Of a stretch of DNA of 64,000 bases, positions 47,488 through 59,279 are shown piece after piece. The notes beneath the pieces are model-generated. The model worked only from the letters and a program-made list of their open reading frames with translations. It ran no database searches and was not told the origin of the DNA. How positions within the stretch are numbered: position 1 is the first letter of the stretch; the number at the start of each line of letters is the position of its first letter. The stretch is from Chrysaora quinquecirrha (Eukaryota > Cnidaria > Scyphozoa > Semaeostomeae > Pelagiidae). The DNA is taken from NCBI GenBank assembly GCA_014526335.1, contig JACTAT010000108.1:46164-110163 (forward strand). The letters run 5' to 3'. Both the position numbers and the translations under genes were made by a program.

Positions 47488-47642
47488 AGGAACTGTCGAG
47501 GCTGTGGGATAAAAAACGAAGAGCTACTTTTTCAAGAACAAGACGGTTCATACAAATAAAAAACAGAATAACAATATATTTCCCATCCTTCTTTCCCAAA
47601 AGACTATATTTACATCTAAAGTTAGAAATGAAGTAAGTTCAC

Positions 47643-48064
47643 CGTTAAAGCTCTATTTAGCCCCTGGGGGGACTTATTTCATTTTGGAAGTTTTTGAGGA
47701 TACTTTTGTCAGAGAAAATGGGCTTTTTAGATAGTAGGGCTTAATCAATTATTTAGCATATTTTGTTCTTTATTTGTCAAGACAAATGCTACAGACGTTA
47801 CAAAATGAAGTAAAAAGTTTTAAAGTCAGATCACATGGCATTCGTAGGAAGTAAATAGTTATTAGTTATTGCATGACACAGCTTTTGGATATCAAACACG
47901 TTACAGATCAATTTCATTTAATCTGTGCACTTACTACTGAACTTTCGGCTAAAATAAGAGGGGGTTAATAGAGAGGAGGGCTTATTTCAAATTTTCACTT
48001 GAAAAGGGCGGCTTAATAGAGAGGGGGCTAAAAGTTAGAAGGGACTTAATAGAGCTTTTACTGT
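47643..48064. mobile_element. MITE with (C)GTAAAAGCTCTATTAAG ends
   Basis: CGTTAAAGCTCTATTTAGCC at the left and GGGACTTAATAGAGCTTTTA, CTGTA at the right form imperfect terminal inverted repeats. TA follows the right end. Several GGGGGCTTAATAGAGAGGGG sub-repeats lie inside near 47960-48040. Confidence 0.6.
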
Positions 48065-48409
48065 ATATGAATTTGCTGTAGAAATTAGTATTCAAGCATA
48101 TATCACGACAAAGAGCAATACAAGGAACCTCAGCCTTTTGGTTGAAAAATTAAGGATTTCCAGCCTCAACTCAGACAAAAGGTTCCATATAAAAAACTTG
48201 TAAGTTGTTACACCCCTAGTAACGACCCCGCTGAAACGCTTCCTCGCTAAGGTAAAATGATGGCCCGCCAAGAAAATATCTTTCCCCGCCAGGTTTGACC
48301 TAAAAAATCTTTCCCGCTTTGTTTCTTTGGTTTTTCCCGTCGAATGTTTAATTTAATTCCTCGCTTATGTAAGTCTTTCATTCAACGCCGAATATATTTG
48401 AAGGTGCTG

Positions 48410-48600
48410 TGGCGTCGTGGTGTAATCCAGCTGACTCGTGGTGTCAGAAGCTCAGTGTGGTTAGGGTTCGAGCCCAGCCACGGTAGCGTCACAGCCAGGG
48501 TCGAGGTCTCGATTAGTTAACCTACTACTGAGATCCTAGCGACTGGCGCTAAAACACCATTTCACCTTCACCTATTACAAACTCCAGTTTAGGAGATACA
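48410..48600 (+). repeat. tRNA-derived SINE
   Basis: GTGGCGTCGTGGTGTAATCC resembles a degraded A-box region and GGGTTCGAGCCC at about 48466 a clean B box. They are followed by a non-tRNA body ending near CTTCACCTATTACAAACTCC. A gene tRNA is unlikely because the 5' half does not fold cleanly. Confidence 0.5.
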
Positions 48601-49033
48601 TTATCTTGTTTCTTATCTTTCTTTTTGTGATCCCCGTCGAAAATTTATGATTTTGGAATTTTCCCCGCCGTATTTCCATTGACCAGAGGGTTAGGGGGTG
48701 TGTTATTAGTTTTGTTTAAAAAGAAGTTGGGAAAGGCAAAGATGTAGGAGGAGTTTACATAACTGGAAGCATTTTTGCTAATCAGTTGTCAAATACTTTC
48801 CTAGTTGAACAACCCACTACTGAACGTTTTAACTTTTTAAAGAGCGGAGTAGCTTTCTTATAAGCCACTTTCTTATAAAACGTGTAGCTCCTTATACAAA
48901 GTTTCCTGAAATAGAAAGAGAGTGACGTCGTTCAACCATAGTGGTGATTTTTATACGAAAGAACTTGAAAAGTCTGTCTCAGAACTTTCAGCGTAAGTAA
49001 TTTGATTTGTATTTAAATCAATTTTTAGCAAAC

Positions 49034-49489
49034 ATGGAGCATTTGGAGGGGTCTTTGACTGCCATAAACATAGGGTGCCCTGTTGGAAAGAAGGTTGTTG
49101 ACAAATTAAAGAGTAAAACTTGGAAGAAAAGGATGAGATTTCTGAAACTGACGTTAAAGAAATTGTTCAACAGCTGACTGAATTTCCTAAACTCAAGGAA
49201 GAATTCCTAAACAAGATGCCTAATTGGAAGAGAAATAGAGAAGAGACTATTCCTGAGCTTTATAGAATAGCCAACGAATGCAACAAATTGCACAAAGACT
49301 GTAACATTTCAAATGTTACTGGGTCAAGTGTCGGAGCAGTAGGAGGACTCATGGAGTTACTTGGTATTGCACTAGCACCAGTTACTTTTGGAGCATCTTT
49401 GGGTCTAACAATTGCCGGAGTTGCTACAGGATTTGCAGGAGGTGCCACCAATATCATTACATCGATTGTGGAATCATCAAAAATGAAAG
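49034..49489 (+). CDS. apolipoprotein-L-like gene, exon 1 (possible frameshift)
   Basis: ApoL proteins are amphipathic, membrane-interacting proteins of innate defence and intracellular membrane traffic. From about 49117 the frame reads EEKDEISETDVKEIVQQLTE and continues to the hydrophobic core VTGSSVGAVGGLMELLGIAL, APVTFGASLGLTIAGVATGF, AGGATNIITSIVESS. This glycine-rich hairpin is the family signature. The exon ends at AAAG/GTTTGT (49490, phase 1). ATG 49034 starts MEHLEGSLTAINIGCPVGKK but is in another frame, which ends at a stop near 49173, so reaching the ApoL frame needs a single-base change near 49117-49130. Otherwise translation starts elsewhere (next in-frame Met 49216). A CAGC/GTAAGT donor at 48993 may close a 5' exon. 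Confidence 0.75.
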
Positions 49490-50074
49490 GTTTGTAGCTA
49501 ACCTACTTCTATTGTTACTATAAAAATACAATTTGCCCTTACCCGCAACAGGCATTCATCCAATGAATTATACAAATAAGTCACTCAATAAAAGGATATT
49601 TAGGACATTAAGGTCATTATTTATCATGTTGCATGTTTAGTTTTTAGGAAGTTTCGTGGTAAAGATAAGCCTTAACTGAATCACAGTCTTATGTATAATA
49701 GGTAGTCATTAGAAAAGCTAGAAAGCTAGTAACCCTTCCAGCTTGATCTTCGTGACCACAACGGTTTAAATTGCATTTATTTGGTTTTCCTTATGTTCCC
49801 TTGAAGTTTAAGGGTTTAAAGTCTGGATCTGGATCTGGGTCTGTGGGTACAAATCCCGGTGTCTTTAGAATTATGAAATAAAACCGACAGTCAACTCAGC
49901 CGTCCATTCTTCCGAGGCCGGTTAATGAATATACCCAGGGCATCCGTTCTAGAAAACCAGACTTAACCCGCGCGTGGACATCATCTACACAACTGCAAAG
50001 ATCCCTGATAAATGAAGATTGCCATTTTGCCACGGGGGTTTCTTCCATAGTAAAGGTACCTGGGGATGTGCCGC

Positions 50075-50395
50075 GCTAGAGGGTATATTTTTTCGGGGCC
50101 AAGGGTATAGTTGTTGGCAATTTTGGTCTAGCAAAGGGTATCATATTTTGGTAATGGAGCGGCCATGCTTTTTTCTTTAGTAGCCTTGGAAAGTAGAAAT
50201 TTCATCGTAAACATTTTAAAAAGGAAATGATAAAAGGAATAAGTTGAACTTTGAATTTTCCGACTTAAGACCAACAATTTCGAGCATATTTGTCTAGCCA
50301 AGGGTATAATTTTGGTAGAAATTGGTCTAACCAAGGGTACCATTTTCTCGTAGAAATTAGTCTAGCCAACGGTACCATTTTGAATATGCCGGTGG
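50075..50395. repeat. intronic repeat, GTCTAGCCAAGGGTACCATTTT
   Basis: Four imperfect units (near 50128, 50292, 50328 and 50363) of the form GTCTAGCCAAGGGTAYCATT followed by TTGGTAGAAATT lie in the ApoL-like intron. The rest of the intron (49490-50756) shows no gene. Confidence 0.55.
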
Positions 50396-50756
50396 CAGAC
50401 CCCTACCAAAAATTTAGCCAAGAATCGCCACCCTTGCATTTTGCTTGCTTTCGACGCGAATTAAACCCTAGTTAAATCCTAACTTAACCAAACCTTAAAC
50501 CTGGTTCCAAGGCCTTAGCCGTAGAGAGATCAGAGATACTGAGAATGCTATTCATCTCCTTCCCATATTCTTCACTCTCTCCTGCTCCAAGTCTACGGCC
50601 CTGACACCCAGGGGAAGCCAAACCTCTGATGCCAGATTATCAAGAATCAATGTATTTGTTTTGATCAGTCTCAGTTCTTGCATGCCTTGCGTATTGAGTC
50701 TTCTCGAATTTGATTTTTTATTTTATTCATTGAGAAATGATGCATTTCATTTTTAG

Positions 50757-51277
50757 ATAAATGCAAAGCTGCCCAGAACTGTCTCGATAAGGACAGACGG
50801 GAAACAGAAGCTATGAATGCAATTGTGGAGAAATTGATGGGCTTCATCAAAAATTTAGATGCTCTGCAAAAGAAGTTGGATAAAATTGGAAATTTAGAGA
50901 CAGCATCAATTGTGCTTAATGCAACTCTTCTTGCTTCCAGCTCCGTGACATCTGCCTATGGAATTGCCAAGAGTGCACAAGCCGTAAAACTCATCCGTTC
51001 TTTCACTGCCGCTGAGATATCTGTACTTAAAGAATGCCCGAAGATGATGAAAAATCTTAAAGCATTGAAAGGTACAGCATTGGTTGCTGGCAAACTTACT
51101 ACCTGTTTGGCAGTTGCAAGCTTGGGAATATCAATTTACGAGATAGTAACCACTTCAATGGATATTCACAATGGCTCTGAAACAAAAGCAGCAGCTAAGT
51201 TAAGGGAAAACGCAAAAACTTTGCAAGAACAAAAAGATACATTGTGTGCAATAGAGCGTACACTGAGAGGACAGTAA
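50757..51277 (+). CDS. apolipoprotein-L-like gene, exon 2
   Basis: Acceptor CATTTTTAG (ending 50756) joins exon 1 in phase 1. It encodes DKCKAAQNCLDKDRRETEAM, an amphipathic helix MGFIKNLDALQKKLDKIG, a second hydrophobic region (TASIVLNATLLASSSVTSAY, and GTALVAGKLTTCLAVASLGI) and the C-terminal IHNGSETKAAAKLRENAKTL, ending in RTLRGQ and TAA at 51275-51277. The final segment parallels the conserved C-terminal LEDGARTETAEELR.LAK.LE of vertebrate ApoL proteins. Combined length is about 297 residues, near the family norm. Confidence 0.85.
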
Positions 51278-51299
51278 ATGACGAGGGCAACCAAGAACG

Positions 51300-51662
51300 A
51301 TACACGTATTTTACTAAAAAATTGATCCAGTACTGAAAGTTTCTTAAAATTTTCAAATTTTGAGTACTGAAAGTTTCTTAACAGTTTCTTGAATATCCAT
51401 ATTGGCAACATAGTTATTCTATGTCAATGATGTTCCAAAACCATTTATCGATCGTATTTGAATGCATATGTGTTTCCTGTTTGTCTGCTTGTCACAGAAA
51501 TCCATTATTTCAAACGAAGCATGGAAAGTAAAAGAAAACTTTTCGCTGTTTGAGGTGAAAAGTTTCTTAGGCAAAACATTTTTAGTACTAGAGATTTTTT
51601 AAATTTTTGGCCATTCGAGAGTCTTTGTTTCTTATAAAGGGTTTTTTATAAAAAATACATGT
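51300..51662. mobile_element. TA-flanked MITE
   Basis: TA/CACGTATTTTACTAAAAAA at the left and TTTTTTATAAAAAATACATG/TA at the right. The interior repeats ACTGAAAGTTTCTTA, as in the nested MITE of the 3.8-kb unit. It lies just after the ApoL-like stop codon. Confidence 0.7.
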
Positions 51663-52164
51663 AAATGCTTGTCTATAATGTTTGACAAGAAATAACTGAT
51701 GTTAGCGTACCCTTTGACATGTGATTTAGTATGGTGCGTAGTAAAGCTACATTTAAATTCAGAAATTGGTTTCTTTCCAGAGTTGTCATCCATGCAAACG
51801 TAACCTCAGATCATTTGAACGGACAAATTTCCTGCATCAAAGCAAATATATTTCCCAGTATTTTCCAAAATTTTATGCAGTTGCATGTTTGTTTAAATGT
51901 ATGTCCATAAGTTACAAGAACAAAGTGCTTAAGTGTTGCTGTCTGAAAGAGTTGACAACATGATCTGATGTTACAATAAAAACTTGGTAACTCCTTGTTC
52001 CTTCTCACTTGTAAACTTACGTATACGTAACAAACTTCCTGTCAGATGCTCGTACTCACAGAAGTGTTGTTATACTATTCTCTACGGCTACCATTCTAAC
52101 ATGTCCATTTGCCAGAATCATATCAAGCAACATTACTAGAGGGCCTCCAACAGCGACAATAAAA

Positions 52165-52270
52165 GGGACACTTTGATAATAATAATAATAATAATATAGG
52201 CATTTTTATAGCGCCATATATCCCCAGGGCTCATAGGCGCTTAACAACATAACTACTTAACATAAAAAAT
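52165..52270. repeat. (AAT)n microsatellite with conserved adjoining sequence
   Basis: AATAATAATAATAATAATAT is followed by AGGCATTTTTATAGCGCCAT and a GGCGCTTAACA segment. A trinucleotide tract attached to an ATAGCGCC...GGCGCTT inverted motif is typical of a dispersed short repeat. The surrounding 51,663-52,738 otherwise shows no gene. Confidence 0.6.
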
Positions 52271-52738
52271 TAGAGTCCAGAATATGATTTACATGGGATT
52301 ATGCAAGGAATTTACTTAAAATTGCTAACCTATTCAATAAAGAATTCGATCGTAAAATCAAATTAATTAATATACTTTTTAAAAACTTCGTTGAGACCTA
52401 ATTGTTCCTATATTTTCTGAAATCCGATAGTTGCATCTAAAAGTCACTACATTTTATATCTAGAGTAATCTCATCTCATCTAATAGTAATACGACCCAAA
52501 TAGGTATGTCTTTAGTGATTGGGTGCTGCATGACTGAATGAACGATCTCCTGCTGTTTTCAAACTTGTCCAGTTGTGTTTCAATAGGTAACCATCACAAG
52601 CTGATCTTGTCTTTCGAATGACAATATCATGCAAAAGTGTCCCCCAGGACATAATGATAATGTCTTGGCTCTTAGGTATGACTATGATGTTTTCATTGCT
52701 GATAATTTTTGGCAGAGCTCGATGTTCTTATTTTCTAA

Positions 52739-53112
52739 TACACGTTTTTTTGTTATAAGAACACTGAAATTGAAGAAAACCATGCAATATTCTTAATTTT
52801 TCCGATTTGAAGGCTCAAAATGTTCTTAACATGTTCTTAATTTTCTTGCTTTTTAAAAAGCTTTTCTTCTTCAAATTAGTTGGTAATTGCTTAAAAAAGG
52901 GACGCGTATGTAAAAATATCACATATATTCACAATGATTGATAGTTCACCTGTTTTCTAGAGTTGAGAACAGGACAGCGCAACAAGAAAGTAAATTCTAA
53001 TTTGTTTCTAGCTTCACAAAGACTTGTAATGTTCTTAGCATGTTCTTAACTTTTTAGCCTCTGAAGCCTTATGTTCTTATATACTTTGTTCTTATAAAAA
53101 TAAACGTGTATG
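52739..53112. mobile_element. TA-flanked MITE, CACGTTT ends
   Basis: TA/CACGTTTTTTTGTTATAAGA on the left and TTGTTCTTATAAAAATAAACGTG/TA on the right. The interior is rich in ATGTTCTTAA motifs. This is the best-preserved intact member of the MITE family here. Confidence 0.8.
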
Positions 53113-53391
53113 ATTTGAGGCACTTGTGTTGTAAAAATGGTGTTTTAAATATTTCAACGTTGATTTTTCTATATAGCTACACACAATAAATGGCAAAGAA
53201 ATGATATAAATAATGTACTTGGCTATCTTTCTTCTTTCTAGTCTACTTGTATTAAGCAATTGCATTGTTCTTTATCTTTGGAACATGAGATGAAAAAAAT
53301 TCTTAAAACATATGTTAATTTTTCTATTTTTCATCTGAGAAGCTACCCTGGTGGGGCTGGGTAATCTAAGGAAAGTAAAGTTCTTATAAGC

Positions 53392-53572
53392 CCCGGCCAA
53401 ACGTAGCCAGCATTTCAACCAACATTCACCAGCATTCATTTTGGCGAAATGTTGACAGCGTTTGCCCACTTTGTTGGATGAGCCAACGTCATGTTTGATG
53501 GTGTTGGCTGAAGTTTGATCAGGGTCAAAAATTCGCCCAACAATTCAGAATGTTGGCTTCGTTTGGCCACTA
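53392..53572. mobile_element. short MITE, GGCCAAACG ends
   Basis: GGCCAAACGTAGCCAGCATT at the left is mirrored by GAATGTTGGCTTCGTTTGGCC at the right. The interior repeats CCAACATTC-type motifs. About 180 bp, with no coding potential. Confidence 0.65.
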
Positions 53573-53990
53573 ACCTGCTAAGCAACTTAAAATTTTCTGC
53601 ATAGAAAATACTTGGAAACGAAGCCAAATGAGAAAGTAGCGTTAACAAAGTTATGCGAGTTATGCGGTATGTTCCGCATGCGGACATTTGGTGTTAGTGC
53701 GGTCAGGTCAGCCAAACAGGACACTGACAAGACAATCGACGCACACACAATTGCAAGAAAAGAACGCTGAAAAAAGGACAGGAAAAACGTGCTTTTTGTC
53801 ATCAAATCCTCATATATCAAGAATTGAAGACATTTAGGACTTCTAGTATACAAAGTTCTATGTTTTACTCCGAAATATCTTCTTATGAACTGCTTCCAAG
53901 CTCGAAATTCACCGGGTAGATAGATGGGCCTATAGGCCTAAGCCAATAAAACACTTGACTGAGTTGGACAAGGATAAGAGAACAGAAAAA

Positions 53991-54080
53991 ATGGACGACA
54001 ATCTTGTGAACACAAGTATAATCGACGAATCAGCACTACTCCATAGAATCAAAGAACGCCATCGTGAAGGAAAAAATTAT
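53991..54080 (+). CDS. myosin exon 1
   Basis: ATG 53991 opens MDDNLVNTSIIDESALLHRI KERHREGKNY before the donor TAT/GTGAGA (54081), phase 0. This is the family's (D/N)E..LL..L..R...G..Y segment. The frame is also open upstream to 53889 without a Met, so a coding exon extending further 5' is possible. Confidence 0.7.
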
Positions 54081-56409
54081 GTGAGAATTTACCTTTTTCG
54101 TTATTTTCGTCGTTCAAAAAACTATAGTAGATACTTTCTATCTACCTCTGGCTCTACCTCCTACCATATAATTAGACTCGTCTGGTCTGTTATAATAATT
54201 TGTACTTACTATACCGCGGATCACCCAAAAGACCCAAAACCACTTAAAACTACCCAAAACAACCCAAAAGCCACCCATAACGGCAACAGGATCAACACCA
54301 ACCAAGAAAACTACCCAAAAATTGTCATTTTCACTTCATGAGGGGTAGGAAGCCCCAAAAGCCCCTCAAATTTTGTAATTTTCTTTAAAACATCATATCC
54401 TCCCTCCATTGTTAGGTGTATTTATAGAAAAAGCGTGCGATGAGGTTTAATCTTTAGCAAAGTTCACGCTTGACGCTTAGCTACAATAATGCTGTTTTTA
54501 AATGTAAAAGCTTTTTATTACAACCAGAAGTCCAAAGATAAAAGAATATTGTTGAGAGACAATGATGATATTTCAAAGCTTATGATGTTGGATTTGTAGG
54601 ATTTTCCACTCTCAAATCAAGGATTTTATAGTAAATTGAACTTTTTGGGTGGTTTTGGGTGGTTCTGCATTTTAGTAAGTGTGGTTATAATTCTAATTTC
54701 ATTGGTTCGGTTGATTCTTTGTTGTTGATATCTTCTCCAAGCACCTAAAATTTTAGCCTGGGTGCGAGAAATCCTGAACTGCAACAAAAATTGTGCAGCA
54801 GAAGTTCTGCCACAATAAACTTTCCCAATACAAATAATGGGTCCTACTAATTACTATAAAATAATGAAATGTGTTGCGTACCCAATAAAAAAACCAATTA
54901 CATGCTAAAACATAATTGGTGAAAAGCCAAATTATGTCACGAAAAGTTGAACCAAACCTATGTTCTGAATTCGTGTTTCCTCAAATCCCAGAAAATTTTG
55001 TTCAAAAATCTTCGCCTGGCTATAGATCATTTCGGTATGACCTCAGACAGCATTAACATTTTTGAAAATCACATTATATTGAGTTTTTGATATGGAAATC
55101 TTATAAAGCAGCCAAAACTTAGTCTAGGTACCAAGTTTCACTGTCCTGGCACTTGTGTTCTTAATTTTATGAGCATTCAAAGTTCCCGATTTCATAAAGG
55201 TTTGACCAAAAAAATGAACTTGGTGAAACTTATTATCCCACACGGTCAATGCCCTTATAAAATCATAAACTTTGGATGCTCGTAGAATCGATAATACACA
55301 CGCTGAGATAGTAAAACTTTGCACCTAGACTAATTTTTGGGTACTTTATACAATTTTGCATCGAAAGATTGATATCTTGCGATTTCGAAAAATTTACATT
55401 TCTTCCAAAATGATCTATATGTGTGACTTTTAGTTTTTACAGTGATAGGGACATTACTTTCAGTCACACATTTTACATAGCACCCACTTCAGTCCCAGGT
55501 ATCAGGAACTTCAACACGCATAAATTAATACTATCAGCACTATGACAGTGAAACTTTGCACCTAAACTAAGTTTTGGGTGCTTGATACTATGTTAGCATC
55601 GAGGACTCTTTTTCTTGAGACTTTGGAAATACTTGATTGTACTAATGCAACAGTTTATAAACCATTAATCCATGCACCAGCCCTTGTCATTGTTTCATTA
55701 GGCTGCCAGCAAAAAATGAGGCCATCCATACCATTAAATGACACAAAGTAAGATCTTAATAAGTAAGCTGTGATTCGATTTTAGCCATGAATTAGACTTA
55801 ATTTATGAGTTATCCTTTGATATGAAGCAAGCACTTATTACATGGAAGAAACACTGGGCAGGGATTGATAGTGCATACAACAACAGTATTGCCAGTGCAA
55901 GGGGTGCACAAGCAAACATTTTTCTTTCATGCACAAGATCTTGTTGAACCAATGTTACAACTAATGTTACATTTCAAAAAGGTAGATAACCTGACCGGAT
56001 TAGATCATGGTCTAAATAAATTCTGCTTTGAAAACACTCTATTAGGATTACACCTTGCCTTTCTTCTTGGCTATTATTATATGTAAATTAGCTTGCAGAG
56101 CTATTTCCAAAAACACGCCAGGCTCCACAATTCTTCTATGGGAATCATGCAGTATGCATATATTATCCAAATGCAGTGAACACATTTCCTGCTTGTTGTT
56201 CTGTTAATTCATCAAGTAGCTGCTATGTTAACTATGTAATAAGGCTACTTGATTGAGAATAAAATCTGAAATCAGATGTCTGTGTAATCAGAATTGGAAT
56301 TCCTATATCACAATCTTCATCTTGGCCTCAGTTTGAATAACAATAATGCCATTTCAATTAAGCCATATTGCTTGACAAAAGATATTGTTACAATGTTGTT
56401 TTCATTTAG
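54081..56409. other. myosin intron 1 with dispersed repeat
   Basis: A 2.3-kb intron. It holds an ACCCAAAA-rich stretch (54225-54315) and two copies of a repeat marked AAACTTTGCACCTAGACTAA (about 55316 and 55555) that returns near 61093 in another intron. No exon was recognised. Confidence 0.5.
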
Positions 56410-56475
56410 ACCTTCCTTGGAGATGTACTTGTTGCAGTTAATTCCTTTCAAGGAGCAGAAACTGGTAGCCCTCCT
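56410..56475 (+). CDS. myosin exon 2
   Basis: TTTTCATTTAG acceptor and CCT/GTAAGT donor bracket 66 bases, phase 0 at both ends, encoding TFLGDVLVAVNSFQGAETGS PP. It matches the Y(T)(Y/F).G..L(I/V)(A/S)VNP(F/Y) strand of myosin motors; the usual Pro after Asn is Ser. Confidence 0.85.
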
Positions 56476-57269
56476 GTAAGTTCATATGTTTCTAATATTG
56501 ATTCTAGGTTTAGTGCCACCCTCTCGCAAATAAATTGCACTTTATAAGCAACCTCTTCGGATAACCATTTTGTAACATTATTCCCATTTTTTAGGGTATT
56601 TAATCGAATAACTTGAAAAAATACAAGGGGCCCTCGTGCAAATTTGGCTGTTGATTTTGGAATGTTAATGTGACTTTTTTAATGGAAGAAACCTTTGTGG
56701 GAAGAAACTTTCGCGTTTTCTGCATTTTAGGTCAAAATTCACGAAAGTTTTTTTGCGTGAAACTTTCCAAAATTCAAAATTATCTAAAGTTAATTCAGCG
56801 AAAGTTTCTTTAACAATATATTTACAATAGTTTATCCCGGAAAAAAATAATTTCCAAAACCTTTGCTCAGTTTATGGTTTTATGAAAGGATTTTGAGTCT
56901 AATATTCATGGAGTTTTATACATAAATTATCCTGTTGGAAATCCCATTAAAAAGTCAAACTCATTTGGCTTTATTCCCAAAAACACAACTGATTGTTCTT
57001 GAGGTGCCAAAGATTCTTCCTGCCAAACTTCCCCTTTTCTTGGTTTGCCATATTTCCAAACATTTTGCGTTGCTCTGAGTTGCAAAAGTATCTTCATGCA
57101 AAAATTTTTTTCCTTAAAGGAAATTAATTGTGTGAAAGGGAACATGGGGGTTCCTATTATTGTAACCCTATTCTTATGAAAAACACATCCACAAGAAGAT
57201 TTATTTCTGTAATTTCATGTTTGGCATATACAACTCACAATAAAGACTGACCTTTTTTTCTTCATTCAG

Positions 57270-57482
57270 GAAAGAATTGCACATCAGACTGCTAACATAC
57301 CACACCCAATGACTATTGCCACATCAATGTACAAGGCTATATGCCAGGATAAAGAAAGTCAGTGCTGTGTAATTGCAGGAGAAACATGCTCTGGAAAAAC
57401 TGAAATTGGAAAAATTGTATTGAATGGTTTGCTGAAGAAAATGACTTGTGAGGATACAGAACTGCCTCATAAAATACTAATG
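57270..57482 (+). CDS. myosin exon 3 with P-loop
   Basis: CTTCATTCAG acceptor and ATG/GTAATG donor, 71 codons, phase 0. It reads PHPMTIATSMYKAICQDKES then QCCVIAGETCSGKTEIGKIV. The nucleotide-binding P-loop, normally GES(G/A).GKTE, is GETCSGKTE; the Lys and Thr that contact ATP and Mg are kept. It ends ELPHKILM, leading into the next exon. Confidence 0.9.
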
Positions 57483-58598
57483 GTAATGTTCATTTCTACA
57501 TTTGTATTTTTAAAATTTTGTGCAAATTATGTTTTCGGATACCTTATAAGAATAAAAACATCTTTTGCCTTCCTTTTTTGTCTGATATTCCTCAGATACT
57601 AAATGTCAGAAACAGACTGAAACAATTGAAACGACAAAATTTATACCCAAACATACCCAAAAAGTGAGAAGCTGAATTCAGATTGTGTTTTGATACAAAT
57701 AAAATTGAGGATACAGAGAGAAGACCATTATACAGTATATATAAGATTCTAATATAGAAAAGAACTCCAAAGACTTTTCAGCTCTTTTTCATTATCTTGA
57801 ACTTTACAACAACTCAGAAGCTTTTAATTAGTTAAACAATCTATATTCTGAATTCTGAATTTGTGCTAATTGTACCTTTAAATGCTGTGCTCCCCTGACA
57901 TGCTCTGTTATCTTTGTTTGTCTGGGTCTCCAAAAACATGCAGCAAGCTCCAAAATATGAAACGCTCATAAACCTAGAGGGGCAGAGCATTTCATCAAGA
58001 AAGGTCCATGCTTTGTCTTGATGGTAAAGGACCTAAAACAAAAGCAAGAAACCTTTGCCTTTGGAAATGTTTTTCTACTGGTGTATTTAAATTTTATTAC
58101 TTATTTGTAGAAGCCCCTTTCTCTCTCTGATGACAATAAATCAGTGATGCAATAAAACTTTTCCAAATATGCAGCATATATATAGCATAGGGTCTTGAAA
58201 ATATTTTCTTTAGTTCCAACTTAAAAAGAAGCATTGTAATTTATTTGTACAGGAAAACTGAGTTTTAACACAGCCCACTCATAGCCTTATTTGTCATTTC
58301 ATGTTGAAGTAAAAAATACCCAAGACAAAATTTACATGCCAAAATGTGCTATGCATGATACGTGCCAGAATGTCAGCATGACTGTACATGTAATAGATTT
58401 ACGCATGGTTATTCTTATGATGAGAAAGCAGCCGTTTGTTTTGCATGTTGCACATAAGTTTTGCAAGAAAATGATTTCTTGGTGAGCTAGATGTCGCACT
58501 GTTAAACCTTTCACATCCCCAAACACATTTCTGTGTTTTGATTTGAATTGTAATCCCCTTCTATGATGTAATATAAATGTATTAATAAATATTTCAAG

Positions 58599-58713
58599 GC
58601 CAATATCATACTGGATGCATTTGGACATGCCAAAACACCATTGAGCAAAAATGCCACAAGATTTGGTAAATTTCTGCAGTTATATTTCTCTGCTGACGGC
58701 AAAACAATTTCGG
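58599..58713 (+). CDS. myosin exon 4 with switch I
   Basis: ATATTTCAAG acceptor and CGG/GTGAGT donor, phase 0 to 1. It encodes ANIILDAFGHAKTPLSKNAT RFGKFLQLYF and SADGKTISG. It corresponds to N..LEAFGNAKT..N.NSSRFGK; switch I reads KNATRFGKF. Confidence 0.9.
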
Positions 58714-59039
58714 GTGAGTAAAAATGTAGTTATGTGTGTCATATAATTAGTAACATGACTGGACCTTTCACCATGCAATATGTTTATATTTTTACCCACA
58801 ATATGATTAAATCAAATCAGATTGAAAGAAACGTCATTGATTGTTGTTGGTATGGTCGTATGGTAGTTTGAAGTCTATGGTTGCCATAAGGTTACCCTAG
58901 AAGTCACGATACAGTGTGTTGAATCAATAAAATGGACCTTTTGAATATTAGCCTGTCTTCCTCTATAGGACTCAACTAATTATTTGAAGAAACATAGCAG
59001 TCTATGTTTTGAAACTCATTCTAATTTATGGCTCTAATA

Positions 59040-59191
59040 GACGATTCCGCAAAAGATGGTGTCCGGGGCAGCATTTGACCATGATGCATTGCGTTCTATA
59101 ACGAAATTGACATTGATTCCATTGGAATTTGGCATGTAAATGCAATGCATTATGGTCAAATGCCCCCGTCACCATCTTTCGTGGTGTCGTC
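59040..59191. mobile_element. 152-bp palindromic MITE in myosin intron
   Basis: TA/GACGATTCCGCAAAAGATG on the left pairs with CATCTTTCGTGGTGTCGTC/TA on the right. Inner arms also pair, GGGGCAGCATTTGACCATGA with TATGGTCAAATGCCCCC, leaving a small loop. TA is duplicated at both ends. Confidence 0.85.
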
Positions 59192-59279
59192 TATTCAGGT
59201 TTTTGAATTTATTGCTTTAACACAGAAGTAAATTAAGTTTGTAATTTTTAAGAAGTAACTCTTTTCCTCTTTATCATAG

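Larger units (their letters stand above)
47088..48194. mobile_element. second TA-flanked MITE, inverted, with two nested MITEs
   Basis: Begins TATAAGTTTTTTATATAAGGAACACC and ends GGTTCCATATAAAAAACTTGTA. It is interrupted by a TACTCTTAGGTGCC MITE (47175-47487) and by another MITE (about 47643-48064). The remaining roughly 367 bp match the first MITE in the opposite orientation. Confidence 0.65.

Noticed and set aside
48410..48490. Functional tRNA gene
   Set aside because: Only the B box is clean; the A-box half and acceptor stem do not pair, so a SINE is the better reading.
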